Notes: generated by a model not told the origin, from the letters alone. 11,699 bases of DNA from Bacteroidales bacterium (GCA_016926235.1 JAFGOZ010000235.1:1-11699); one strand, 5' to 3'; positions 1 to 6,960 are shown, counted from the first letter of the stretch. Made by a program: numbers and translations.

Positions 1-63
1 AATGAGACCAGGGCAAAACCGTTTCAATGGACTTATACGGGTGAACCCTTAACGATTAGTTAA
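1..63 (+). CDS. IS630-family transposase, C-terminal end (partial)
   Basis: Reading from base 1 gives 20 residues ending at a TAA at 61-63: NETRAKPFQWTYTGEPLTIS. The pattern N-E/K-T-x-x-K-P-F-x-W-T-Y-x-G-x-P-L is the usual extreme C-terminus of IS630-family (DDE, Tc1/mariner-like) transposases, just before the right end of the element. The rest of the gene lies to the left of the window, so nothing can be said about whether it is intact. Only about 10-20 bases separate the stop from IS3 OrfA sequence, which implies the IS630 element sits inside, or has replaced part of, the neighbouring IS3 element. IS630 elements insert at TA; a TA occurs at 69-70 and another at 80-81, but the exact right terminus cannot be fixed here. 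Confidence 0.72.
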   Translation, partial: NETRAKPFQWTYTGEPLTIS

Positions 64-74
64 CGAATTAATGA

Positions 75-301
75 ATTGCTACACTAGATATCAAACCGGA
101 CCTTTTTTATCGATGGCGCAGAGAGGCCAAGAAGGCCCAGGCAGGAGCTTTCCCCGGGCATGGTTATCCAAAGCTGAATGAAGAGAAGAAGAAAATAGCC
201 AGGCTGGAGAAAGAGCTCAGAGAGACCAAGTTGGAGAGGGATATATTAAAAAAGCAGCGAGCATTTTCTCCAAGAGCGATTGCAAATATTCCAATTCATA
301 A
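75..301 (+). pseudogene. IS3-family OrfA, 5'-truncated and frameshifted
   Basis: In the frame of base 75 the sequence reads IATLDIKPDLFYRWRREA and continues through a charged coiled-coil stretch (IARLEKELRE, then LERDILKK). This is the second half of an IS3 OrfA: the end of the helix-turn-helix followed by the leucine-zipper region. The N-terminal roughly 40 residues are absent, with a TGA directly upstream at 72-74. After LERDILKK the family pattern (A-x-S-I-F-S-K-S-D) is found in the -1 frame, ending at TAA 299-301. The switch falls in the run of six A at 248-253, where seven A would restore one frame. The copy therefore appears to have lost one A at the junction where IS3 elements normally carry their slippery site. 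Confidence 0.78.
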
Positions 302-1161
302 AGGATCATTGCACCGTATTTCCCATTGAGAAGATGTGTAAAGCGCTCAGAGTAAGCAGGAGTGCATATTACAGTTGGCTGAACCAGAAACCAACAGATA
401 GAGAGCTGGAAAATCATAGGCTTACCCAAATGATCCGAAGTATTTACCTCAAAAGCAGAAGGACTTATGGGAGCCCTCGGATCCATCTGAAAATGAAACA
501 GCTGGGCTTTAGGGTCTCTAAGAACTGTGTGTCAGCCATCATGAGGAAAGAAGGTTTGAGAAGCGTGGTCGGGAAGAAGTCCGTTGTGACCACTAATTCC
601 AAGCATGATTACCCGGTTGTAGGGAACATGCTCAATCAGAACTTCATGATCAGCGGCCACGGTCAGGTGTGGGTCTCATATATCACTTGCAGAAGGACTC
701 CACAAGGCTGGTTATACCTAACGGTCATTATTGACCTCTGGGATCGAAAGGTGGTTGGATGGTCATTGAGCCGATCCTTGAAGGCTGTTGACACGGTGAT
801 CCTCGCCTGGATCATGGCCGCCAAGAACCGGCCCATTACCCAGGAATTGATCTTCCACTCCGACAGGGGTATCCATTATGCCTGCAATGAGTTCAGAAAG
901 TTGCTGGAGAGTTACAGCCTTGTAAAACGAAGTATGAACAGAAAAGGCAATTGCTATGACAATGACGTTGCAGAAAGCTTCTTTAGAAACCTGAAGATGG
1001 AGTGGGGCTATCAGAAGAAATATCGTTCCAGGATGCAGGCTGAGTTGTCGGTCTTCGAGTATATTGAATCCTGGTACAACACTGAAAGGATCCATGCAAC
1101 ACTTGAAATGTCAATAAGGGATTTTAATGAAATAAATATTAACCAAAAATTAGTTGCTTAA
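280..1161 (+). CDS. IS3-family transposase OrfB, catalytically defective
   Basis: This is the 293-residue DDE integrase-like half of an IS3 transposase. A helix-turn-helix_21-type region covers about residues 15-90 (MCKALRVSRSAYYSWL near 19-34; RRTYGSPRIH near 60-69), and an rve-type catalytic core spans about 125-280. The second Asp is D195 (FHSDRG) and the Glu is E232 (DNDVAESFF). The first Asp should lie in WVSDITY, but here the sequence is WVSYITC, so residue 134 is Tyr and the catalytic triad is incomplete. TTG 280 is the first start codon, but the frame is open from base 250; in an intact element OrfB is made as an OrfAB fusion by -1 frameshifting at the A run at 248-253. The open frame is otherwise undamaged. 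It is expected to be translated poorly, if at all, and to be inactive. Confidence 0.88.
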   Translation: MQIFQFIKDHCTVFPIEKMCKALRVSRSAYYSWLNQKPTDRELENHRLTQMIRSIYLKSRRTYGSPRIHLKMKQLGFRVSKNCVSAIMRKEGLRSVVGKKSVVTTNSKHDYPVVGNMLNQNFMISGHGQVWVSYITCRRTPQGWLYLTVIIDLWDRKVVGWSLSRSLKAVDTVILAWIMAAKNRPITQELIFHSDRGIHYACNEFRKLLESYSLVKRSMNRKGNCYDNDVAESFFRNLKMEWGYQKKYRSRMQAELSVFEYIESWYNTERIHATLEMSIRDFNEININQKLVA

Positions 1162-1165
1162 CTTA

Positions 1166-1191
1166 CTATCCGACAAAGGGTGGAAGGACCA
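1166..1191 (+). repeat. IS3 right terminal inverted repeat (probable)
   Basis: These 26 bases follow the OrfB stop. They read inward from the right end as TGGTCCTTCCACCCTTTGTC, with the TG...CA termini of IS3 elements. The matching left repeat is not in the window, so this is assigned from position and end sequence only. Confidence 0.55.
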
Positions 1192-1205
1192 GATTCATAT
1201 TTAGA

Positions 1206-2396
1206 ATGAGTGAAAAAGTATCAGTTGGTAGTATTCTTGTAGGCATTTATATATTTAGCGTACCAGTATTTTCCTATTCAGGGGAGCTTGGGTTAAACTT
1301 AGTTCCTCAGATTATTGGAACAACATTAGTGATTTATGCTATCTACTATATTATTATTAGCGGTTCTGTGATTAAAAATACACCTATAATATTTTATTTA
1401 CTTTTTGCTATCTGGAGTATAATTTCATTTGCATTTTCAGATTATCCGAATAATACAGATACTCTCGTAACACTTCTAAAAGTATCTATTATTACAATTA
1501 GTACAGCAGTTTTAATAAAAACACGAAAAGATTTCGTTATTAGCATGTCGCTTTTCTTTCTATCAATTTTTATTACTTTCTGGCTAAATTATGAAGATAT
1601 CATTGGTCTAACTATGGGAGAAGCATCTGACGTGAATAGATTTGCTGGGACCTTTGCGAATGCTAATACTGCGTCACTTTACAGTATAGCAATAATTTGG
1701 GTTGGCCTTACAATTACGGTTACGATAAAAATACCTAAAGTGGCTTTTGTTATCTTAATATTGGGTATTTTAATAGCTTTCTCGATTGTTCTTTATTCTG
1801 GTTCCAGAAAAGGCCTAATTGGTATAATATTAATTGCAATTTCATTAATTTGGATAATCAATCGAAAGTATGGACGAACAAATTTACGAAGCATTTTTAT
1901 TCTATTGGCTCTTTCGGTAGGATTATTCTTTTTACTTAGATTAATATACAATTCACTATTTTTTTATAGAGTGATAAATACGATTTCTGGCGATGATACC
2001 TATACAAGAAATAATATGTTTAATCAAGCAATTATTATATGGAGTAAGTCACTTAAGAATACCCTAATGGGTATTGGTATTGGTAACTTCAAATACTATT
2101 ATATTTATCCATCTTATTCACATTCAACTATAAGCGAAACCCTGGTTTGTTCGGGACTAATTGGATTCGGATTATACTTCATCAGTCTTGGATCAGTCTT
2201 TATCCAATCTTATAAAACATATAAGGTAACTATACAGCAAGAAAAGATACAAGTGTTGCTTATTTTTATTTTTATATCATTGGTATTCATGTTTAATATT
2301 GGAGCGGTATTGCATAACGATAGATTATTCTGGCCATTAATAGGAATAATTAGTGCGCATTCGATTAATCTAAGGAGACTTTTACCTCAAGTATAG
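1206..2396 (+). CDS. Wzy-type O-antigen polymerase / O-antigen ligase family membrane protein
   Basis: This is a 396-residue polytopic inner-membrane protein with about 10-12 hydrophobic segments (for example near 8-25, 34-52, 60-78, 90-105, 111-128, 156-175, 179-197, 203-218, 228-247, 313-335, 350-368). Three features match the Wzy_C / O-antigen ligase superfamily: RFAGTFANANTASLY at about 145-159, a GSRKGL turn at 199-204 and, after a periplasmic loop, SHSTISETLVCSGLIGFGLY at about 305-324, the family's H-x(6)-E-x(5)-G-x-I/L-G pattern. Members join lipid-linked repeat units or transfer the polymer to an acceptor; polymerase and ligase cannot be told apart from sequence alone. ATG 1206 gives a natural N-terminus. 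It lies only 14 bases past the probable IS3 end, so the native upstream region has been replaced. No strong Shine-Dalgarno is seen at normal spacing. Confidence 0.85.
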   Translation: MSEKVSVGSILVGIYIFSVPVFSYSGELGLNLVPQIIGTTLVIYAIYYIIISGSVIKNTPIIFYLLFAIWSIISFAFSDYPNNTDTLVTLLKVSIITISTAVLIKTRKDFVISMSLFFLSIFITFWLNYEDIIGLTMGEASDVNRFAGTFANANTASLYSIAIIWVGLTITVTIKIPKVAFVILILGILIAFSIVLYSGSRKGLIGIILIAISLIWIINRKYGRTNLRSIFILLALSVGLFFLLRLIYNSLFFYRVINTISGDDTYTRNNMFNQAIIIWSKSLKNTLMGIGIGNFKYYYIYPSYSHSTISETLVCSGLIGFGLYFISLGSVFIQSYKTYKVTIQQEKIQVLLIFIFISLVFMFNIGAVLHNDRLFWPLIGIISAHSINLRRLLPQV

Positions 2397-2501
2397 TTGT
2401 ATGATTTCTATATTTTATCTCTTAATTGAAGAAATAATTAAAATTAATAACGCAGCTTAGCCAAGCCGAGCATAAATAATAATAGGGTAAGCTATTAGTC
2501 A

Positions 2502-3647
2502 ATGAAAATGGATCTGAGAAGAATTAAAAGCATATTACAAAGCAACATTCGCAATATACAAGGATGGCATACTAACCGTCGGATTATCGTCATTGAGAGT
2601 GATGACTGGGGAAGTATTCGTATGCCATCTAGGAAGGTTTATAATAATCTGCTAAATGCAGGAATAAGAGTTGACCATTGTCCCTATAATCGTTTTGACT
2701 CAATTGAAAGCGAGAGCGATCTATTAGCATTATTTAATGGTATAAAAAAATTCAAAGACTTCAAGGGAAATCACCCAGTAATTACAACTAATTTTGTTAC
2801 CGCAAATCCTGACTTTCAAAAAATAAAAGACTCCGGATATCAAGATTACCATTATGAATTATTCACTGATACATATAAAAGAAATCCCAAACATCATAAT
2901 ACTTTTACACTTATAAGAGAGGGGATGAGAGAAAAATATATTTATCCTCAGTTTCATGGACGTGAGCATTTAAATGTGAATAGATGGATGACTGCTTTGC
3001 GGCAAAATTTGCCTGAGACAAGATTTACATTTAAAAATAGACTTTTTGGTATTAGCACGAATATTACAAGTGAGATGAGACGGAGTTACATGTCAGCTTT
3101 TGATTTTGATAATATAGATGAGATAGATGATCACAGGAATATCCTAAATGACGGATTAAGACTTTTTGAAAACATCTTTGGATATAAATCAAAAACCTTT
3201 ATTGCGACGAATTACTGTTGGCATAGTTTAATAGAAGAAACTCTTAAAAACAATGGAGTAAATTTTATACAAGGATCATATAATCAAATTGAACCATCAG
3301 GAGGAAATAAATCTCCAAAAATTATATCCCACAGGCTTGGGAGATTCAACAAGTTTGGACAAATGTATCTTGTCAGAAATGCCTTTTTTGAACCCTCACT
3401 GCTAAATACTGTAGATCCAGTAGCATATTGCATTAATAATATTGAAATCGCATTCCGATGGGGAAAACCTGCAATTGTCAGTTCACACCGCGTTAATTTC
3501 ATTGGTAGCATAGTAAAAGAAAACAGAGAGAATAACATAATACTATTTATTAAACTATTGAAGCAGATTAGAAGCAAATGGAAGGATATTGAATTCATGA
3601 ATTCTGAACAACTTGGTGATCTGATTTATTCAGATATTATTAATTAA
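2502..3647 (+). CDS. NodB-like polysaccharide (de)acetylase candidate
   Basis: This is a 381-residue soluble protein with no signal peptide or membrane segment. It resembles the glycoside hydrolase/deacetylase (NodB-like) barrel proteins often annotated as polysaccharide (de)acetylase in Bacteroidota glycan loci. The core begins RRIIVIESDDWGSIRMP (26-42), where the Asp pair D34-D35 corresponds to the strand-1 catalytic/metal Asp region of NodB proteins. PQFHGREHLNV (149-159) supplies an H-x(3)-H pair (H152, H156) of metal-ligand type, NYCWHS lies at 237-242, and VSSHRVNF at 326-333 is a plausible late His motif. A role in removing an acetyl group from a cytoplasmic lipid-linked sugar or repeat unit is inferred, not shown. 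ATG 2502 is followed by another ATG at 2508; AGGG at 2484-2487 is a weak, distant ribosome-binding candidate. A related carbohydrate esterase or hydrolase function is possible. Confidence 0.65.
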   Translation: MKMDLRRIKSILQSNIRNIQGWHTNRRIIVIESDDWGSIRMPSRKVYNNLLNAGIRVDHCPYNRFDSIESESDLLALFNGIKKFKDFKGNHPVITTNFVTANPDFQKIKDSGYQDYHYELFTDTYKRNPKHHNTFTLIREGMREKYIYPQFHGREHLNVNRWMTALRQNLPETRFTFKNRLFGISTNITSEMRRSYMSAFDFDNIDEIDDHRNILNDGLRLFENIFGYKSKTFIATNYCWHSLIEETLKNNGVNFIQGSYNQIEPSGGNKSPKIISHRLGRFNKFGQMYLVRNAFFEPSLLNTVDPVAYCINNIEIAFRWGKPAIVSSHRVNFIGSIVKENRENNIILFIKLLKQIRSKWKDIEFMNSEQLGDLIYSDIIN

Positions 3648-3923
3648 TAAGCAGTGAATTAATACTATATAGTGCTTTCTTTAATATCAACACCTCACTA
3701 GACATGTTTTTATTAAAGGCAAGTAATTATAAAAAAGAATGGAATTCTTACTCATCGTTAACAAATTGAGCAACAAATAATCAAGAAATGCTGTATTTCT
3801 GAACAGGATGAGGTATATTTTTTCGTAGAGTAAGTTGCATCCTCAAACAGTTAATGATTGATAAATGATTTCAAGAACGTCTTAATCGGTGAACCAACGC
3901 ATTTCTTAAGATAGTCTAATTCA
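3648..3923. other. Gene-free AT-rich stretch, possibly degenerate
   Basis: These 276 bases lie between the NodB-like gene and the first glycosyltransferase and hold no recognisable RNA gene or terminator. A 20-codon open piece starts at ATG 3704 (MFLLKASNYKKEWNSYSSLT), ends soon after in TGA, and its frame continues with repeated stops. It could be the debris of a lost gene, but I recognise no family in it. Confidence 0.4.
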
Positions 3924-5030
3924 ATGAAACGAGTCTTACTGTTTATTGATTCTCTGGGATCTGGAGGAGCCCAACGTCAGCTTGTAAATCTTGCTCGATT
4001 ATTGAATGAAAGGAATTATGATGTAAAGGTGATCACTTATTATAATTTTACATTTTTTACAGATTTTCTTATAAATAACAATATAAAATATGAAAATTTT
4101 AAGCCTACAAAGATTAAGCTATGCAGAATTTGGTTGCTACGAAAGGTAATTAGGGAATATAAACCTAATATATTACTATCATATCTTGATACTCCCAATA
4201 TTATAGCAATAATAGCCAGTTTATACAAAAAGAATTGGAAACTAGTAGTTTCGGAAAGAAGTACTACACAAATATTAGATTTTCGTACAAAACTAAAATT
4301 TCATCTCTATAAATTTGCTGATATTATCATAGTAAACTCAAAATCGCAATTAGATTACCTTAATTGTTATCATCCATATTTGAATCATAAATTAGTTTTA
4401 ATATCAAACTGTCTTGATTTAAGGTTATTTAATATTTTATCAACAGGAAAAAATCATATGAGTACATTAGAAATCGGTGTATTAGCTAGTTTTTATAACG
4501 TAAAAAATACTATAAATTTGGTTCACGCTGTAGGTATCTTACATTCAAAAGGATATAATATTAAAGTAACATGGCATGGCGATAAGTTACTGCGTAATGG
4601 ATACAATTCAGAAAATGACAATTATTATTTAAAAGTTTATAAGGAGATTAAAAATATAGGAATTGAAAATATATTTCTTCTTTGCGATCCAATTAAGGAT
4701 GTTATTAGCTTTTATCATAGGATAGATGCTTTCTGTCTCCCATCTGTTAATGAAGGATTCTCAAATGTAATTGCTGAAGCAATAGCATGTGGTAAACCAA
4801 TTTTAGCTAGTGACATTGGAGATATAAAATTAATGGTTAAAAATGGGATTAATGGATTTCTTTTTAATCCACATTCTATTGCTTCAATGGTAAATGCGTT
4901 TGAGAAATTTTGTATGCTGACAGAAGATAAAATTATTCAAATGGGAAAAGAAAGTAGAATAATAGCCAAGAATCTATTGGCAGAAGAGATATTCATTAAA
5001 AAGTATATAAATGTGATTGAAAAGATTTAA
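3924..5030 (+). CDS. Glycosyltransferase family 4 (GT-B fold)
   Basis: This is a 368-residue cytoplasmic or peripheral-membrane glycosyltransferase. The N-terminal Rossmann domain opens MKRVLLFIDSLGSGGAQRQL (1-20), the glycine-rich loop with GGAQR/E typical of GT4 retaining transferases. The C-terminal nucleotide-sugar domain contains PSVNEGFSNVIAEAIACG (273-290) with the E-x(7)-E pair E277/E285, then GKPILASDIGD and NGINGFLF (307-314). It should move a sugar from a nucleotide donor to a lipid-linked acceptor; sugar and linkage are not predictable. The length is normal for the family and the reading frame is intact. The neighbours on both sides are glycan-assembly genes. Codon use is strongly A/T-biased, like the other polysaccharide genes and unlike the IS elements. 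No clear Shine-Dalgarno precedes ATG 3924. Confidence 0.9.
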   Translation: MKRVLLFIDSLGSGGAQRQLVNLARLLNERNYDVKVITYYNFTFFTDFLINNNIKYENFKPTKIKLCRIWLLRKVIREYKPNILLSYLDTPNIIAIIASLYKKNWKLVVSERSTTQILDFRTKLKFHLYKFADIIIVNSKSQLDYLNCYHPYLNHKLVLISNCLDLRLFNILSTGKNHMSTLEIGVLASFYNVKNTINLVHAVGILHSKGYNIKVTWHGDKLLRNGYNSENDNYYLKVYKEIKNIGIENIFLLCDPIKDVISFYHRIDAFCLPSVNEGFSNVIAEAIACGKPILASDIGDIKLMVKNGINGFLFNPHSIASMVNAFEKFCMLTEDKIIQMGKESRIIAKNLLAEEIFIKKYINVIEKI

Positions 5031-5059
5031 TAAGTCTTAAAAAAACAGAAATATAAATA

Positions 5060-5073
5060 TAATCCCAATTTAT
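5060..5073 (+). repeat. IS1380-type left terminal inverted repeat
   Basis: This 14-bp sequence is the exact reverse complement of 5669-5682 and lies 160 bases before the transposase remnant. Confidence 0.7.
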
Positions 5074-5232
5074 TCAATAGATCATCAAAAAAGTCCTGAA
5101 GACTTGTTAAATTTAGAGCTAATTTAATTCATCCAATTCACCAAAAAGATTTATGGATTATCATATGAATTTAATGACAAATGTATCTCTCTGGGGTGGT
5201 CAACTTTAAATTATAAAATTAGCGATTTAAGT

Positions 5233-5672
5233 ATGCTTTTCCCAGAAATAGAAGAATCTGAGAAGTACAAGTATGCAGCTTTTGTAAACAACGTCGATCT
5301 CTCATCTGAGATGATCTGGCATCTCTATAATAGGCGAGCTGATTGCGAAAATCGTAGCCGTGAATTACGGAATGATAATGATATTGATGGGTTCTTTATG
5401 GATGATTTCTATGCAACAGAAGCAGCTTTTCGATGGAAATGATTGCCTATAACCTGATGAACTCATTCAGATTACAGGTTCTTAGCCATAAACACCATCT
5501 GATATTATCTACGATGAAGTTACAATGCATTTAAATAGGATCATACTTGGTAAAATCGGGTCGAAAAACTATATTAGAGCTACCTGCAAAGGACAAACGA
5601 AAACAATTTTTGGAGGGCTTATTCATTAAACTAGACAATTCATCCCCTCCATTTCAAATGTCTGCTGCATAA
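5233..5672 (+). pseudogene. IS1380-family (IS4-like) transposase, C-terminal remnant
   Basis: The first part (5233-5442) reads LFPEIEESEKYKYAAF, VNNVDLSSEMIWHLYNRRAD, CENRSREL, then DDFYATEAAFRWK. It contains the IS4/IS1380 signature Y-(2)-R-(3)-E-(6)-K as Y, R, E at codons 32, 35 and 39, with the last Lys replaced by Arg; E39 (GAA at 5347-5349) matches the catalytic Glu. The frame ends at TGA 5440-5442, but the homologous continuation MEMIAYNLMNSFRLQVL runs in the overlapping -1 frame from 5433. It passes an internal TAA at 5532-5534 and ends SSPPFQMSAA at TAA 5670-5672. One frameshift, one nonsense codon and loss of the N-terminal domain make it a dead gene. The upstream frame is open from 5128, but that part shows no transposase similarity that I can recognise. 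Confidence 0.82.
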
Positions 5673-5682
5673 ATTGGGATTA
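5669..5682 (+). repeat. IS1380-type right terminal inverted repeat
   Basis: This 14-bp sequence is the exact reverse complement of 5060-5073. It overlaps the TAA (5670-5672) that closes the transposase remnant, an arrangement consistent with an IS end. Confidence 0.7.
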
Positions 5683-5869
5683 ATGTTTTGAATTATTAGT
5701 TGTTGAAACAAGCAGAATTTAAAACAGATATATCATTGAAGAACAAATTTTAATAGATAGCCAATCTATTATGCGATGATAGATTCATTCTAGAATAAAG
5801 AATATATTGGTGAACAAAAAAATTGGACAGAATAACTATTACGTTTAAATTAAATGCAAATTGATTTTG
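5683..5869. other. Intergenic AT-rich sequence
   Basis: These 187 bases lie between the IS1380 remnant and the next glycosyltransferase and have stops in all forward frames. The only structure noticed is a short 7-bp stem (AATCTAT 5763-5769 with ATAGATT 5779-5785, 9-base loop), too weak to call a terminator. A promoter for the following gene could be here, but no clear Bacteroidota -33/-7 pair is seen. Confidence 0.4.
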
Positions 5870-6883
5870 ATGAAGACAATTCTATATATAGGTAATGACC
5901 TTACAAAAAAAACAAAATATTATTCCGCTATGGAATTGTTATATAAGAGCTTAAGATCGGAGGGTTATGATATAACCGTAAGATCAAACAAAATAAATAG
6001 ATTTCTTCGATTGTTAGACATGTTGCAAAGTGTCATAAAAAATAGATCTCTAACTGATTATATTTTAATAGATACTTTTAGTACCAGAAATTTTTACTAT
6101 GCTTTAGTTGTTTCCCAAGTAGCTCGACTATTTAAGATTAAATATATACCTATTTTACATGGAGGTAATTTGCCCTATCGTTTAGATAATAATATAAATA
6201 TGTCGAAAGCTATTTTTAATAATTCTTATAAAAACGTCGCCCCTTCAAATTATTTGAAATATAAGTTTGAAGAAAAAGGTTTTATTACAGAATTTATCCC
6301 AAATATTTTAGATATTAAATTATATGCTTTCAGACAAAGAAAAATATTACACCCCAATATTTTATATGTTAGAGCCTTTCACAATATTTACAATCCAACA
6401 ATGGCAGTGGAAGTTCTATATGAAGTTAAAAAGGAATACCCAAATGCGACCTTGTGCATGATAGGTCCTGCAAAAGATGAGTCGTTAGATAAAACAAAGC
6501 AATTAGTTGAAAAACTTGGCCTTCAAAAAGATGTAATATTTACAGGGGTGTTATGGAAGGAAGATTGGCTGAAAATGTCTGAAGAATATGATATATTTAT
6601 TAATACCACTAATATTGATAATACACCTGTGAGTGTCATGGAGGCCATGGCTTTGGGTCTGCCGGTTGTTTCAACAAATCCAGGTGGAATACCTTATTTA
6701 ATAAATGATAAAGTTGATGGATTGTTGGTCCCTAAGAATGATATTAAAGCTATGAGCAGTGCTATAATATATTTATTAAGAAATACAAAGCAAGCTAATA
6801 ATATAGCAACGCACGCTCGTAAAAAGGTCGAATCTTTCACTTGGGAAAAAGTCAAATATCTATGGTCGGATTTATTAAAATAA
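5870..6883 (+). CDS. Glycosyltransferase family 4 (GT-B fold)
   Basis: With ATG 5870 as start this is a 337-residue protein; an in-frame TTG at 5861 is possible, but the ATG gives the usual N-terminus MKTILYIGND. There is no Shine-Dalgarno at either. The N-terminal half contains the IPILHGGNLP acceptor-side motif (93-102). The C-terminal half has NILYVRAFHNIYNPTMAVEV (163-182), MIGP at 197-200, and the nucleotide-sugar site DNTPVSVMEAMALGLPVVST (250-269), where the usual E-x(7)-E is D250-x(7)-E258. It ends with NPGGIPYLI and DGLLVP. These are standard features of GT4 retaining transferases of the Glycos_transf_1 type. It probably adds one sugar of the repeat unit; donor and acceptor are unknown. 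The gene appears intact and is followed 77 bases later by the CapK/PaaK-like ligase. Confidence 0.9.
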   Translation: MKTILYIGNDLTKKTKYYSAMELLYKSLRSEGYDITVRSNKINRFLRLLDMLQSVIKNRSLTDYILIDTFSTRNFYYALVVSQVARLFKIKYIPILHGGNLPYRLDNNINMSKAIFNNSYKNVAPSNYLKYKFEEKGFITEFIPNILDIKLYAFRQRKILHPNILYVRAFHNIYNPTMAVEVLYEVKKEYPNATLCMIGPAKDESLDKTKQLVEKLGLQKDVIFTGVLWKEDWLKMSEEYDIFINTTNIDNTPVSVMEAMALGLPVVSTNPGGIPYLINDKVDGLLVPKNDIKAMSSAIIYLLRNTKQANNIATHARKKVESFTWEKVKYLWSDLLK

Positions 6884-6913
6884 CTAAGCATAAGTATTAT
6901 TCTTTTATAAAGA

Positions 6914-6930
6914 AAAGTTAAATTAACTTT
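6914..6930. promoter_or_regulatory. 17-bp perfect palindrome upstream of the ligase gene
   Basis: AAAGTTAA-A-TTAACTTT is an exact inverted repeat with 8-bp arms and a 1-base centre, in the 77-base gap between the glycosyltransferase and the ligase, 30 bases before ATG 6961. Its size and symmetry would suit a dimeric regulator, but in AT-rich DNA such palindromes also arise by chance. It lacks the G+C-rich stem and U tract of a terminator. Confidence 0.35.
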
Positions 6931-6942
6931 AATTTAGTTGCC

Positions 6943-6948
6943 AGGAGG
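6943..6948 (+). promoter_or_regulatory. Strong Shine-Dalgarno sequence of the ligase gene
   Basis: AGGAGG lies 12 bases before ATG 6961. It is the only perfect, reasonably spaced Shine-Dalgarno seen before any glycan gene here, and it fixes the start codon. Confidence 0.6.
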
Positions 6949-6960
6949 CTATAAAGATAA

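Larger units (their letters stand above)
75..1191 (+). mobile_element. IS3-family insertion sequence, 5'-truncated remnant
   Basis: The remnant contains the 3' half of orfA, all of orfB and a probable right inverted repeat, but no left end. The right terminus is placed at 1191 because the reverse complement of 1166-1191 begins TGGTCCTTCC, and IS3-family ends characteristically start with TG. The left portion of the element is missing at the junction with the IS630 gene, near bases 64-80. The element is visibly richer in G+C than the genes that follow it. OrfA is frameshifted and OrfB lacks its first catalytic Asp, so it should not move on its own. Confidence 0.85.
5060..5682 (+). mobile_element. 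Internally deleted IS1380-type element with intact terminal inverted repeats
   Basis: A perfect 14-bp inverted repeat, TAATCCCAATTTAT at 5060-5073 and ATAAATTGGGATTA at 5669-5682, brackets a decayed IS1380 transposase 3' end. The 623-bp span is far shorter than a full IS1380-family element (about 1.6-1.7 kb). Most of the transposase N-terminal two-thirds is therefore missing and only the ends plus the C-terminal coding part remain. If the conserved core TCCC...GGGA is taken as the end, the flanking four bases are ATAA (5059-5062) on the left and TTAA (5680-5683) on the right, a one-mismatch candidate target duplication. Bases 5074-5232 contain no transposase motif that I recognise. Confidence 0.72.

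Noticed and set aside
763..1095. Antisense 110-codon reading frame within IS3 orfB
   Set aside because: It is a shadow of the strongly supported transposase on the + strand; its residues match no family and it has no ribosome-binding site. The other antisense frames at 217-486, 3284-3598, 7638-8217, 9416-9715 and 10944-11126 were rejected for the same reason.
3704..3768. Small gene starting at ATG 3704 with a possible transferase-like YKKEWNS motif
   Set aside because: It stops after about 21 codons, the same frame has many later stops, and the similarity is too short to assign a family.
5128..5232. N-terminal extension of the IS1380 remnant frame (open from 5128)
   Set aside because: The frame is open, but the residues show no IS1380 motif and no other family I recognise, so it is not included in the pseudogene.
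5763..5785. 7-bp inverted repeat (AATCTAT / ATAGATT) as a terminator
   Set aside because: The stem is short and AT-only with a 9-base loop and no following T tract; it is expected by chance in this composition.
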